In this document: positions 24,133 to 36,378 of the stretch, one piece after another
How the letters are laid out: every line of letters begins with the position of its first letter
Numbering within the stretch: position 1 is the stretch's first letter
Source: Hyaloperonospora brassicae
Lineage: Eukaryota > Oomycota > Peronosporomycetes > Peronosporales > Peronosporaceae
Direction: 5' to 3'
DNA length: 64,000 nt
NCBI GenBank assembly: GCA_947650285.1
Contig: CANTFL010001198.1
Span: 620,001 to 684,000 of the forward strand
Notes under the pieces: model-generated
The model's database searches: none
Told to the model about the DNA's origin: nothing
What the model saw: the letters and a program-made list of their open reading frames with translations, nothing else
Position numbers and translations under genes: made by a program

Positions 24133-27100
24133 CTAGCACATCGACCCCTTTATACGAAGTTGGCTCCAATCCGGTGCCGTTTCTCCGTGGTAACCGTAGT
24201 CGAAAAACAGCTCTTCGCCCTTTGCGATATCTTGCTGGGCCCATATTGAAATTCGATGCTCGCTACCCACAGTTAGAACTTTGCCCTCGCAATTTTTGCC
24301 ACTTGTCGAGTGGTTCGCAAACCTACTTTTGTTGCCTTTGCGAATCGCATCGACAACTGAGTCATCATCAACATCGAACAAAAAGCTGATGGTCATCTTG
24401 TCATAAATGCTGCCGCGCCGTTCTGCTTCATCCTGAGAAAGGAGCGCTCCGTAGTATTCGTAAATAAACTCACCACGCTTGATCGGCTCCAAAGCAAAGG
24501 CTCCCCAACCATGAGTGGCAGAGTATGCAACGCCGATTTTCTTGTGCAGGCCACGCAAAATATTCACGTTACAACAAATACCTAAGTCCAGTGCAGACAT
24601 CTTCATGCGGTCTTTGTCGAAAACCAACGCGGGGACTTCACTCGCGCCACAAGTTATGCACAAATCGGGATTGCACTCGCGAGCACCAATGAAACATGGA
24701 CAGGCCTTGGTTCGGCAGTTGCCTCGGCTACACTTGCACCCTGGAAACCTGTGGGCATGTCAACATACGGAGCAAAAAAGTTAGTGACGGTCAGTTGCAT
24801 CTGATCTAAAGCAAGTAAAAAACGCACCGATTTGGGCAGTCGCGTGAGCACGAGCACGCCTTGTCGCACGTATGATCACGTGCCATACAGGAGCAACGTG
24901 TCGCATCACATGCCCCTTCGTGGTTGCACGGCTCGTATTCGTGGTTCACCCACTCGCCCTTTAAGCAATTGTTTCGAGTCCTCTCCAGCGAAATTGGATT
25001 GCTTCGGCTACGCGAATCCCGCGCCCGACCACGCTTACGCCCGTTGGGAATCAATTCGGCATCGGACGACAGCGGCACGTCGTTCATTGCACTTCCATGA
25101 GCTGGGCTAGATGGACGCTCGGATTCCAAAACCATTCCGACCTCTTTGCATGTTGTCGACTTGATAATGGAAGAAATGATGCACGGATTGTCGCCAAGAA
25201 TGGCTCGAAGCTTTCGGAGAAGGGTCAGCTCGGTATCGCTGAGTAAGTTTGGATCACACTTCCGCTCGTTGAGCGCAAAACTAGGGTCCGCAGAAATAGT
25301 GTGACGCCCAGCTTTCCAGCATTCATTCATACACCTCTCGTCATCCATCAACGACTTCTCAAAGATGGCAGTTGCGTGCGCGTGGTAAGAATCGTCCAGG
25401 TACTCGGACTCATCTGCCCTTCGCGGACACAATTGCACGCGATGAGGTCGAGGTTGTTTGCGTGCAGGCGGTAATGTACCTTGCTTGTTTAAGCTTTGGC
25501 TTGCTAAAGTGCAACATCTCGTTAAAGCACGAACGGAACGACGAGTTCGATGCGTCGCTTTGGCACTTTTCCCCTCCTCATTTGCACCGTTCACGTCTAT
25601 CGTTTCGTTAAGACCGTCGTCTATGATAACACATTCATCAACCTGCGCATCTTCGCTGTGTTTATTCTCGATTTGAAAACTGTTTACCACAACGCAGTCA
25701 CCAATTTCCTGAGTGTTTGCGTTCGCCGGTGAGATCAGAGTCGACGTACAGCTTTCTGAGCTCCTGTCTCCTAGTTTGCCATCGTCATCACGCTTCTTTG
25801 CCGCCGCCGCTAATGCGACAGGTGACAGGTAAATCGGGGGGTTGACTGGGTCAACACGGTGAGAGGGTAGCGGGTGCTCGATACCATGCTCGAGACAATG
25901 ATAATCGTAGCACATGCGGCAGAACATGTCGCGATACGTAACGAGTAATTCCCTGGAATCGGCCGCTGCTCGCAAGCCTAAACCATAGCCACGAACGGAA
26001 TGGTTTCTTGCCAGATTCGAGTCGAAGTAAGTAGGCGGTGGGGCTAAGCGCTCTGCCAGGGACTTGTGACAACGATCGTCAGTGCGTAACGATGTCTCCA
26101 AGGCTACCACCCTCGCCAGCGGGAACTCTTTCGGCTTGCGTCGTATCAGCTCTCTCGCCTCCTCGACCCGCCGTGCAGCGAGACCAATCCCATCATCCAG
26201 CTTCTTCATCTCACTGTAATCCAAGTACGCTTGGGCAAATCCGAGCACGCTTTTCAGCGCGAAAAACACGCTTTCGGTGGTCCCGCACTCACGTACAATG
26301 AGGCGCAATATCAGTTCATTCATCTCGCCATCGAGACCGGTCACCGAACTCGAGCATTCCGGCTCAATCGCATCGTACCAAGCTTCATCAATATCCTCCC
26401 CATCATCATTGTCTCCAAAATAGGGCTTGTGGCGCAATATTGGATCGTCTTCCACACGAATGTTTGCTTTCAAGCCGATGTAAGCAGTGCATCTACTCAG
26501 TGGCTGGATTTTAGGGAGCTGGTGCACGTCCCCTGGAAGCAATTTCTCTCTGACACTGCTCATCTCACCCCACACATGGGAATATTTCATCGACAACACC
26601 TGCGTCGATTTCTCCTGTTTCATCTGGTTCAAAAGTAGCTTGTCTACTACAGCTCCTTCGACCAGACGCTTGCGGTCTACTTTATCATGATAAAACGAGT
26701 GATTAGTTAACGCCATTTCTTGGACCCGAGCCCAACAAAGACCAAAAACACTCACTCTGGTTGGGCTTGCTCTGCACGTCAAGCATTGCGCGCGCAGCAA
26801 GGTACGTTTCGACCTTTGCTCGTGCTTCGGCAACGATCGCCGACGTTTTTCGTTTCTGACACGCTCTCAGCCTGGGCTGTTCACGCAGGGTGAGATTGGA
26901 TACGCGAGTGTCCATTTCTTCTTGGGAAATAACTTGTTCGGGCTCGCAAGAAATTCGCGCAAGTGTGTCGACTCGTGAGGATTTGCCAAACTGTGGTACA
27001 AATTTGCACTTGCTGTTTAAGTCTCCGTCCACATCTGTGTAAAAACAACACGCAGCGTAAGAAAGATATTATACTGCAAGTAATTGCAGAGAGCTACCAT

Positions 27101-28446
27101 CACATACCATAGGTCAACAACGGACGGTCGAACTTTGAGTAAAAAGGAGCCGCGACGGCTGAGTCGAGCGGCAGCAAATTTGTCGGTGCAGAGTCAAAAC
27201 ACACGTTTCGCCATGCTGTACTATGTATCACCGTATTCCGGGTAGTCCTATGATGCGCCAATTTGTCCAAAGAACGACCAGCTCGTGCAGTCGCTGACGG
27301 TTGCACTCCTGGTTTTGCCGATAAATGCTGCGTTTTATTTTTTCCCTTTTTGCTCTCGGACTTGGCAGCATGCTTTGGTTTTGCAGTCGTTTTCGGCTTA
27401 CTACTTTTGCCGGTATCGATACAACGGCCAGAGTCATGCCGCACACTCGACTTGTTGCGCTTGCTCATCGTGTACGTTTCGTCGATGACTTCCGCTTTGT
27501 CATGCTCTGACGATAAGTCTATCGCCAACGATGCCAACGCTTCAGATTGAGATAGCGCGTTTCCTTTTCCATCACCTTGCTCGAATTTAGACGATTTGAC
27601 GCCGTCGTTTTGCTGCTCGCCAAATGAGAGAGTCGACGACTTTGATGCTGGCGCCTGAAGCTTCGCTTTCTTTTTCACATGGGAAAATGCCGCTCGATCT
27701 TTTCTCGCCGCATTTTCTGTACGCAGTCGCGCTAGCTCACGCTCTTGCGCGACCACATCCTTGAGACACATTGACTTCGCCCGGCCACCTAATGCCGTTG
27801 CATCACTCGTCTCTTCACTTGACGACAGCGACGACGAATCGTCACTTATCGTGATACAATCAAAGTCAAACGGCGATTGCGACGTTGCTATCTTCGTGTC
27901 CAAGTTCCTGTCTTTAGAACCGAGCGACACTGGCACGTCGTCGCTCGCCTTCCGCTTCGATCCCGCAGCCGTCAGGCGCACATAGTTGGGAGATATCGGC
28001 TGACACGCGCGGTGCGCTTGATTACCCTGTTGTCTTTCCCGTTCACACTGCTGCGCCGCAACTTCCCCAGAAGACGTCATATCCATTGCCACGCACTCGC
28101 CACTGTCTATAGCCCTCAAGTGGTGCGGTATCTTGTCGCCAGCACCACCACCGTCAAAATGCTGACTGTCTCCTTCCACAAGTCCTTCTCCTTTCTCGTC
28201 AATGTCCTGTACTTTATCTTCCTTCAACTGACTATCGCGACTGCCACTAGCATCGCGAGAGGCACCAGATGTCGCCACGACTGGCACGTGAGACTCTTCG
28301 CTTTGACAGCCGAGAGCATCGCTTCCGTCTGACTCGTTGGATGAATGTACACACAGTCGATTCTGCCGCTGACTGCCGATGACTTCGACGCTGTCATCGT
28401 CGCTGGAGTCATCAATAAGGATCACGGAATTCGACGGACTTGGCAT
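24133..28446 (-). CDS. EZH: Enhancer-of-zeste homologue, PRC2 histone H3K27 methyltransferase
   Basis: Four exons on the minus strand: 28446-27108, 27034-26756, 26676-24828 and 24748-24133. The introns of 73, 79 and 79 bp have GT-AG ends. The join keeps frame through 1,361 codons (1,360 residues). Residues 1-446 are Ser/Asp/Lys-rich and disordered. About 540-720 match the WD-binding/SANT part of E(z). FCRMC (791-795) marks the zinc-binding MCSS. The cysteine-rich CXC domain runs about 1123-1188, with one intron inside CPNRFPGCKC. SET runs about 1222-1345 with RFANHS and ELFFDYGYH. The CXC-SET order and the CITCGA linker are diagnostic of EZH. It should trimethylate H3K27 with ESC/FIE and Su(z)12 partners to silence genes and repeats. 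The middle intron could instead end at 26719, giving 14 more residues. A further 5' exon is possible, because cctgcag precedes the ATG. Confidence 0.92.
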
Positions 28447-28599
28447 GAGCTGCAGGGAGCAAGACAAAGGTCATTAGTTAGTACGGGCGCAAATAAGGAG
28501 ACCTGGCAATGGTTTGTGCCCAAGCAGCAGTGGGAGATATAGTGAAATTAGTATGCAAAACTGACAGAATTTACTACTGGACAACGTTCGTGACTTGAA

Positions 28600-28800
28600 C
28601 ACGACGATACGAATTGGGGCTCGGACACTGTGGACCCGTTCGTTGGTTAAGGCGCGTCAAAGACAATGGCAAAAAAGAGACCAGTGCGATGGAGTGCTCA
28701 CTTTTCATTGGGGTGCTCCCCCCAACTCGAATATTTCGGTAACCATTGGCTCGGACCTTTCTGATTGGCTATGCGGACTATACGCATTCCTTGTAATTGT
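28600..28800 (-). promoter_or_regulatory. Probable EZH promoter with CCAAT boxes
   Basis: Four ATTGG motifs (CCAAT on the gene's strand) lie at 28613-28617, 28707-28711, 28745-28749 and 28764-28768, about 170-320 bp upstream of the EZH start codon. Two of them extend to ATTGGCT. Function is inferred from position and motif only. Confidence 0.35.
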
Positions 28801-28809
28801 CGCGTAAAA

Positions 28810-31568
28810 CATCACTCTCGTCTTGCTTTTATCACCCTTCGAACGCTCCGATCGTACTCTAATCAACTGTAAATCGACAAAGCCGATTGCAAGCAAAGAA
28901 GTATATAGCTCACAGCAACAGGCCTGACAGGCTGCGTACAATGGTACAAGTGTAGAAGGGTCTCTTCCTTGACGACGATTGAAGCACCAGGACAATCGAG
29001 AACCTGACAGCAGAGCGAAAACTCTGGTGATTGCCTACTCTTGTACAAGAGCTTTGACAATGTCGTCGCATGTCCCGGAGCAAATTCACAACACGAGCGC
29101 AAAGTCGTAGCATTAAATGTTTTTCGAGTCTGCATACGACGCTTGAGGCCTTACCTATGGCTTGTTAAAGGGTCGGTGATGCAAAAAACATCAAGTCTAT
29201 AGTTCATCTGTATTTTGTGGAGTAAGTGTTCGCTTTTCGCGGGAACACGAATCGCTTGCAGACTGTGTAAAGTTGCAAACGGTGGTTTGATTCGGGCGAT
29301 AAGGTTCATTTCGGTAAGTGTTTGAGTAGGGGATTCACAGAAAAAAGAGAACGGATGAATAAGCTGTTTCTTCTCCCCAACGCTGCTTCCATCAAGTAAT
29401 TTGCACGGAATGCATTTTCCATACAGATAGCCAATGAAACGCATCGAGACCAATGATTTTCCCACCTGGAAAGTGGCATGAGGGATCCGAAATGGAAAGG
29501 AAGCGTTCCCCGAGCGCACTGATCAGTTACGCAATATTACGTTTCGGTGGAGCATAATTGCGCTGTGTACATTACAGTTTGCGATACTCTAGTAAGAGAG
29601 GCTTAAGAGCACGACTCGGGTCCATCTTTTGCAGAAAAGTCAGCATCTCAAAGCGACTGCTGGTTGACAACACCGCAACAATGGCATAGTCGTGTGTATA
29701 ATCAGCACGCCATCCCGACTAGATTCGAATTGGTACGACGGAAGATGTAATGTGAGGAACAGTTGTGATCAGCTGTTAAATTGGTGTTTCTTCTGCTAGA
29801 TTTCAAGAGAACACAGCAACAGAGGTTGGGCATTTTAAATGGTCAGAGCTCCTCTTGAAAACATATGCAATGGGCTGCCGACGTTCCAAAATCAGCCTGC
29901 GTCGTAACATGTGTGCATATTCTGGCTTCGATAGGATTTCTCACTTCTACTGCTGAATACGACAAGCAGAAGCACGCACCTTATATTTGTACAACTTGAT
30001 TGACACAGACCGTAAAGAAAACGGCACCTGCGACTTTACGTCGGAGCCGCATGCCATGCATCACTCACTGTCCCGAAAAAATGGCGTTGCAGTTACGAAA
30101 GATTCCATTCCGTTCGAATCAAGCGTCTAACGGTTTGATCATGTTGCATCACTTTGACCCGTTGATTGGATGTACGATCTTTATGTTGATAACACAAAAT
30201 TTATTCATGATGGCTACAATCTTGATTGGCTGTTATGGCCGAGCTGTCAGCCGACAATCGACCAATCAACAAGAGACACGCAATGAGTGGTGAGCAGAGA
30301 AATGATGTTAGGGTTCTGATTTTAGATGTAAATGTATGTAGAGCTACTTGCATCTTCACAAAGTTGATGTTCCATGTTCTCCTTCCATTTGGCTTTTGCA
30401 TCTACCCTTCACGCTATCTGCATCTTAGCATAGATGGGATTTCAGGCGCAACTTATATTGGTTTATGTGACTTACACAGTCATCGACGTAGGTAAAAATT
30501 GCCATGTTCCTTTGCGTGTATGTGACGCCTTGCGGCGCATAAGCTGAAGCTTCGGCTCGGGTACATGCAGCATTCGGATGCAGAAGATGTTGTACACGTC
30601 GGCGTATCCGCGTTCACCCTCTCGGCTCTGGTGACCAACATAGCGCTATGAATAAAGCTCGAACCTACCGTTGATTACACGAGATAAATCAAGATTTGGA
30701 ATTCCCGTACCCATCTTTGATGCAAAGAGGTTGACCATCAGGCGACATGTTAGCCGTAAAGTATAAGTTGTGGTAATTACTGTGCTGTTGTGGTCGTCGG
30801 ATAATCAAGCAGCCCGTCATTGTTGCTGGTGTGTGAAGATTAGTATAATAAAAGAGGGACGGTAGCTGATATTTCATGTGCAGCAAAAAAAGAAATAAAG
30901 TTGACTGCATGGTATTGGAGAAATGTATTTCCCCTGGTGCTTTGGCTATGAACGGTCACTTCAGCTGACGAATCCCGGTTCTAATCCGACAAACTAAGGT
31001 CCTACAAAATAATGCTTGAAATACCAGCTGTGTGATACCAACACGTGAACCCAAATACCAGTGAGTACGGCTTTTAGAAAAAGCACGAATTTCCAACTAC
31101 CTTTTGTTGAGGCTATCAACAAAATGTACTTGGGAATTCGTGTTTTTTCTTATCCGAAATGGCTGGCTAGAGTTGATTCGGTAGAAACTTTCGTCGCGCA
31201 GCTAGATAGCCACGACTGTTAAAATATGTAGAGGCACAAGCCGATGAGGTCAGTAACAAATCGTTTGTAAACACCAAATGTGCCGACTAGCACTTTGGTG
31301 TGGGCCGACTGGCCCTACCAAAAATCTACCAGTATACATTTTTGACGAAGAGACAGTAAGCTATAAGGCTTTATGTATCGCTCTAAAGAAGTCGATTTCC
31401 TTACGCTATCGCTATTCGACATTTTAAATTTTACACCGATGCTGAAACGGTCAACTCGCTCTCACGATATTTTTCCCTCATCAGCTACCAGAAGATATCT
31501 CGAACTAACTAAGGAAAGAAGTAGACATGTTGGTACTCGTCTCGAACTCGTACACGATCGAGAAAATT
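28810..31568. other. Intergenic; contains a short LTR relic near 30,258-30,300
   Basis: There is no gene. The stretch around 30,258-30,300 (accaatca..aagagacacgcaatgagtggtgagc) matches the conserved middle of the intact element's LTR, so a worn LTR sits here, but its borders cannot be set. The rest is AT-rich without assignable content. Confidence 0.45.
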
Positions 31569-32113
31569 TGTAACGGGGTTACACGTCGACTGGTAGTCGA
31601 CAATAGGTGTGGTGCACACAAGGGATGGGATCCCCTACTGAAGTGATATTAGAACACAGTATCAATTGTTGAAGACTGATGTCTGTCAACCATTGATTAC
31701 GGGATCTCTTGAGAGATTATTCAGGACATTGGCGAGTAGGTTAATTACGTTGTACTAAGGTGTTCTTTTAGGTTAAAAGAAGAAATAAAGCTCAGTTCCA
31801 ATTTTGATCCGATATACACGTGCCTCTTTGAGGCGTCTTGTGATCGTTGAGGAGATAGCAACGCCTTGTTAAGGCAGCTACTCCTTGTGCACTCTGAGCG
31901 TTGATTCTCTGAATCGTTTGGTCCCCCTGTAACAGGGACCGTAAGCTCTCTGAGCTTGTTGACTCTTTGAGTCGGGTTCGTTGAACCAAACCTTAGCTCT
32001 TTGAGCTGTTGACTCTTTGAGTCGGATTCGTAGAACCAAATTTGCTCGTTGAGCGTTAAAGTCTCCCTCTGACTTAGGGAGCTGAGTAGCTCCGCTACAA
32101 AATTCCTGTTACA
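31569..32113 (+). repeat. Solo LTR (family 2), 545 bp
   Basis: It starts TGTAACGGGGTTACA and ends CCTGTTACA, the same type of termini as the other LTRs in this window. It matches the fragment at 1-443 throughout its 3' part. It contains an aaagaagaaataaag polyadenylation-like block (about 31,778-31,792). Its second half is an uninterrupted chain of small hairpins, for example agctctctgagct at 31,944 and gactctttgagtc at 31,961. No internal coding region or second LTR is adjacent. I could not confirm a target duplication. Confidence 0.65.
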
Positions 32114-35100
32114 TTAATAGCATCGTAAGGGAAGAGACCATCAAATTGATGGGTGTTTCTGTCGGGAGTTTTGATCATCAAGTACATGGACATAGACACA
32201 ATGTCGATGCTAAGTACCTGATGTTAGCTTTTGCACGCTTAGCACAACCTTTGATTTTGGACTCGCAATTTGGCTTGTTTTCTTTTGTGCTATTTATAAA
32301 ATGCACCGCTTTGTAGACCCATATTATGATCACTACTTTACTTTATATAAACATACAAGTGTGTGGATTACGACAATTGTCACGAGCCTGAAAAAAATCG
32401 TGCGCATAATTTTAGTAAACGCATCAGTTCAAAAATCAACACGCTAGGCTGACGATAATATGAACCATAGTGCAATTCCGAAAGGAGAAGCTATTATTGG
32501 GTATACCTGATGACATTTCCATGTTTCTCGGTAGATATTTTTTGCGTGTCTTTTTGACTATCTCTCTGTCTTTTAGTCGCGCGGGGTGTAAATTCCACGT
32601 CTTCTTAGGTGCGGTCTAACATGGCCCCTGTTTACTGGTACCAATGATATCGAGTGTCACTATCTCGATATGCCACAAGTTGAATTTGCACAAAATTATG
32701 TGTATTTTTGTGCATGCGCACTCAGTTTTCTTCTAAAAATGTTGAGGTGGAATAGCGCAAAGAAACGATCGAAGAGTTTAAGCAGTGAAGCCTCATGTAT
32801 CCTCCACTATCTCATGCACGAAAGCTGATACTTAGCTTTAACATGCATGTAATATTTACTCACATACGTCGCGGATCGTATTAAGGGTTGAAATCAGTCT
32901 ACCAGATTAAAGGCTGATTCATAATCCTATCAAAAGATCTTTGACACAAGGTCGTAAAATGTAATGGCTCTCGGCATTGCCGATAAACTTTCTTACCTGC
33001 CCAAAACAATGTGCTCGGGAGAAAATGAAACAAGATGATCGCTTACGCGTGATAGCAGATTGATATGACATTCCGCTGCTAAACTTTCATTCAGCCTGAT
33101 CACATTTTTAACGTCCTGTTTAGAAGTAGAAACGTTTCTGAGCGCCGTAATCCACTCTACGCAAGCTTCTGCACGTATCACCTATTTAAGATAATAATTT
33201 AACAAAGGTTACTTTATGTCGGTATAAATCATCGTTACAACGATCACGTGGTATTTTTACATCGTCTTTTCATACGTATACAAAAGAAATTTACTACACA
33301 AAATGCACTTGCAACCTAGAGCAGCATCGGGAATTTACATCATTACGAAGCATATGTACTTAATTACCTTTTTCACGTCACCTATGGTGCATTTTAAAAT
33401 CAGTCAACACATCTGACGATTTTATAATATATATGGGCGGTAAGAATTTTGGAAAGGTCCATTGTAAGATCTTATTCGTATGTGTGATGTTCGCATTGGT
33501 CAATATCCATTTGCTTAGCGCGAGAAGCCAAATTTCATGAAGTGTAATCTTATGACGAAAAACTATCGTGAATCCGTCTGCGAAGGAGCAATTGACTTGA
33601 TGACCTAGTCGTCAACTTGTTGTAGTGACGCATCGCAAATATGTTTATCTATATCGGTAATATGTTGTCTAAAACGTTTGGATGTGTTATATATGATATT
33701 CATCATTTTTATATAGAAAAATACTTGCGCTTTTGAGCTTTTGCATGTCGGCATTGATATGCTTATGGGGCGGAGTAGAGATCACAAGTTTTTGTTTTAT
33801 TCCCAGCTCATCACTGGATCACAAACGATTCAGATATCTGCAGCTTTCAAATCAGTGAGTCTTCTTTTCATCCCTAATGGTCATTATTATAATAACTTGC
33901 ACTCTTCTTCGTTAAATTGAGCCATTGTAGATACTGATAGTGACAGGTACATTGTGTGGAAGCCTTTACGCAAATGCTTATCCAGTTGACAAACGATCAT
34001 ATTCACTGCAATGTTATTTGGTTTGTCGAGTCCAATTTTTCGAACATTCTGGTCATCATTGCTTCGTCTCGTTATCTTACATTCCAGTCCTTTGCGGTAT
34101 CAATCGTTTTTATCGTCGACATCATTATCTTAAAATTATAATTCGACACTAATCTATCGATATATGGTCAGAAAATGCGCAGAAGCGTGTTCAAATATCT
34201 TTTATGTAAAGGGTATGACGACCGCAAGGAACATCTGTTCGTCTTGTGGATGCAAGTTAAGATGTTGTGCTGAGGGTAGCTAACATATAGCCAATCCTGT
34301 CATATTACCTTTTAATATGCTTGGATATGCCACGTCTTGTTTGCATTATGACAAATTATTTCTAAGTGGTGTGGTTCACACCAATCTTGGTCCTTTTGCC
34401 ACCGCGCGCGGGTGATCACGGTGTGTTGCACCGTAAAGAGATGATCACGTGAAGACCCAATTCCGAGTATATTGATCACGAGTGCGGTGTTATCTTTGAT
34501 CGCGGTCCGACTGTGCAACCGTGGTCAGGACGGTCAATCGCGATCGGGATTGCGTAGTGTGGTCTTAGTAAAGCACCGGTATATACGTAGGTGATGTGAG
34601 GAATTACCGAATCACAACTTTACATATGCTAATTCGTCAACCATTACGATAACTAAGTGATTTAAATTGGGGTGATTGCCAATCGCTACTTCCCCGACTT
34701 GACTTCATACCATTATTTAACCTATTTTGCTAATCGATGGTAGAACGAGGTACGCCGTTCGGCTCATTCAAACGTTTCATCGAGTTACAACACGCGTATT
34801 AGCTTCTAAAAACTGAGATATAATTGGACTTAAATAACCACTTGTTTCACTTTTTTACAATTATTCTTGATTGAGTTCACCACAAATGTACCCTGCACCG
34901 ATAGCCAATGTCTTGTATATGTCAATTCGGGATTAATGTTCGTCTACTTCTTCACACAGATGGCTAATATATCGTGCGCTTCTTCGCAGACCGTATATTC
35001 TTTAGAGCGGTCTATTTTTATAGTAGCTGATCACCATTTCTATTTTGGGTGCTGGCCGTTATGACTAAATTTTAGGCCATACAAGCGCATAAAACTATCC

Positions 35101-35935
35101 CTTGGTCACCATACTCACAGCACATGTAGCACCACCACCGTAATATGAAGCGACCTTGATTCTGTGATAAACTTTCATATATCGGGGCACTGCTAGTAAC
35201 ATAGTCGCTTTATTGTTAATTGTAACGTTTCAAGTCAATTTTTGCTGGGTCGACATCAATTTTTTGAAACTGTACATAATAAAACCTCGTCTCTCTACTC
35301 CCAAACGATCAATGTAATTCTCTAGCGCAATAAATAGGACGACATTATTATCTAAGTACGTATTTCGATCCGGTAACAAAACCACGGTCTCTTACATTTC
35401 GATATTTTCTGCTTTGATTTATCATCTAGACTTACCACAGGCAAAAGCTATCATTTGGTTCTATGCAATCCTCTTTATGCCTCACGAACATTTTCTTGAT
35501 ACCTGCGTTTGTATTTACTCATTCTTATCCTGTAAGAAACTACAAGAAGAAGGGCATAAGAAGACACCCTCGATACTTATGCGCACAGTGTACTCTCCAA
35601 AATTTCTGCTATTTGTAAATATTACATGACACACACATGTGCTAGCTTGCAAGCATACTCAACTTAACGCTGTCAAGATGCAGGTGCACCTGATATCTCC
35701 ATTCTACGTCACGTAGTTTGCCACTGGCATTATGATAGTCACATTGGTATAAGATCGCGATCCTAAGTCAATTGTTCACTATGACCCTCGCACATTGTAA
35801 CCAGCACATAATCTATTACCTCCCCCGCTGAAAGTCTTGGCGTTATTGTTTATAGATCTGAAAGGTCAGCATGGTCTATAATTTATCTGGTGGATGTCAA
35901 AACGCACATAATTGCGTAGCTTTCGATGTGGAATC
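32114..35935. other. AT-rich intergenic DNA, no supported gene
   Basis: Short frames on both strands only. Probably old repeat debris. A faint resemblance to gag at about 34,010 is limited to one short word, which I do not accept. Confidence 0.45.
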
Positions 35936-36378
35936 TGTAACGGGGTGATCCTGTTACATAAAAATTGACAGAAAGTATCAATTTGTGAGTATTATCTATT
36001 TTGATATTATTTAATCATCATCACTCGAGTAGAGGTGATGTTGTCGGAATAGTACCCCCGAGGGTAATATTCGTGGGTTCTCCACTTACTGGTTGATGTG
36101 ACATCCACATCAACCAAATTAACCACCAATCGCTGCTGAACGCGCGCAATGGGTGGTGAGCAAGAGACCCACATAGAAGATGGTAGTTTTATATAGTTAT
36201 ATTCAGACGAAATGTGATTTAGAAAGAAGCTTAAATATATTAAATAACAGTTCTACTTTTTCCCTCAGACAGATCTTTCGAGTTCTGCCTACTTCACTGC
36301 GCTTCCTCACACCACGTGTACGTGACGTCGGGTGCACACAACCTTGCGTCGAACTGACACAAGGCGTGCCCCGTTTCA
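35936..36378 (+). repeat. Solo LTR related to the intact Gypsy element
   Basis: It opens TGTAACGGGGTGATCC and closes gtgccccgtttca. The middle (caccaatcgctgctgaacgc then gcgcaatgggtggtgag) and the 3' quarter (cagttctactttttccct, cacgtgtacgt, ccttgcg..acacaagg) match the intact element's 388-bp LTR in order. The hairpins are partly kept (ggttgatgtg..cacatcaacc). The flanks gaatc and taatc differ at one base and may be a worn 5-bp target duplication. Confidence 0.75.

Noticed and set aside
26719..26755. 37-bp intron in EZH
   Set aside because: In phase, but too short beside the other 73-79 bp introns. A 79-bp intron ending at 26,677 with a ctaat branch-like site fits better, although I cannot exclude the other acceptor.
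33940..34152. Gag-like word tggtttgtcga
   Set aside because: Only one short exact word matches. The sequences on both sides do not align with gag.
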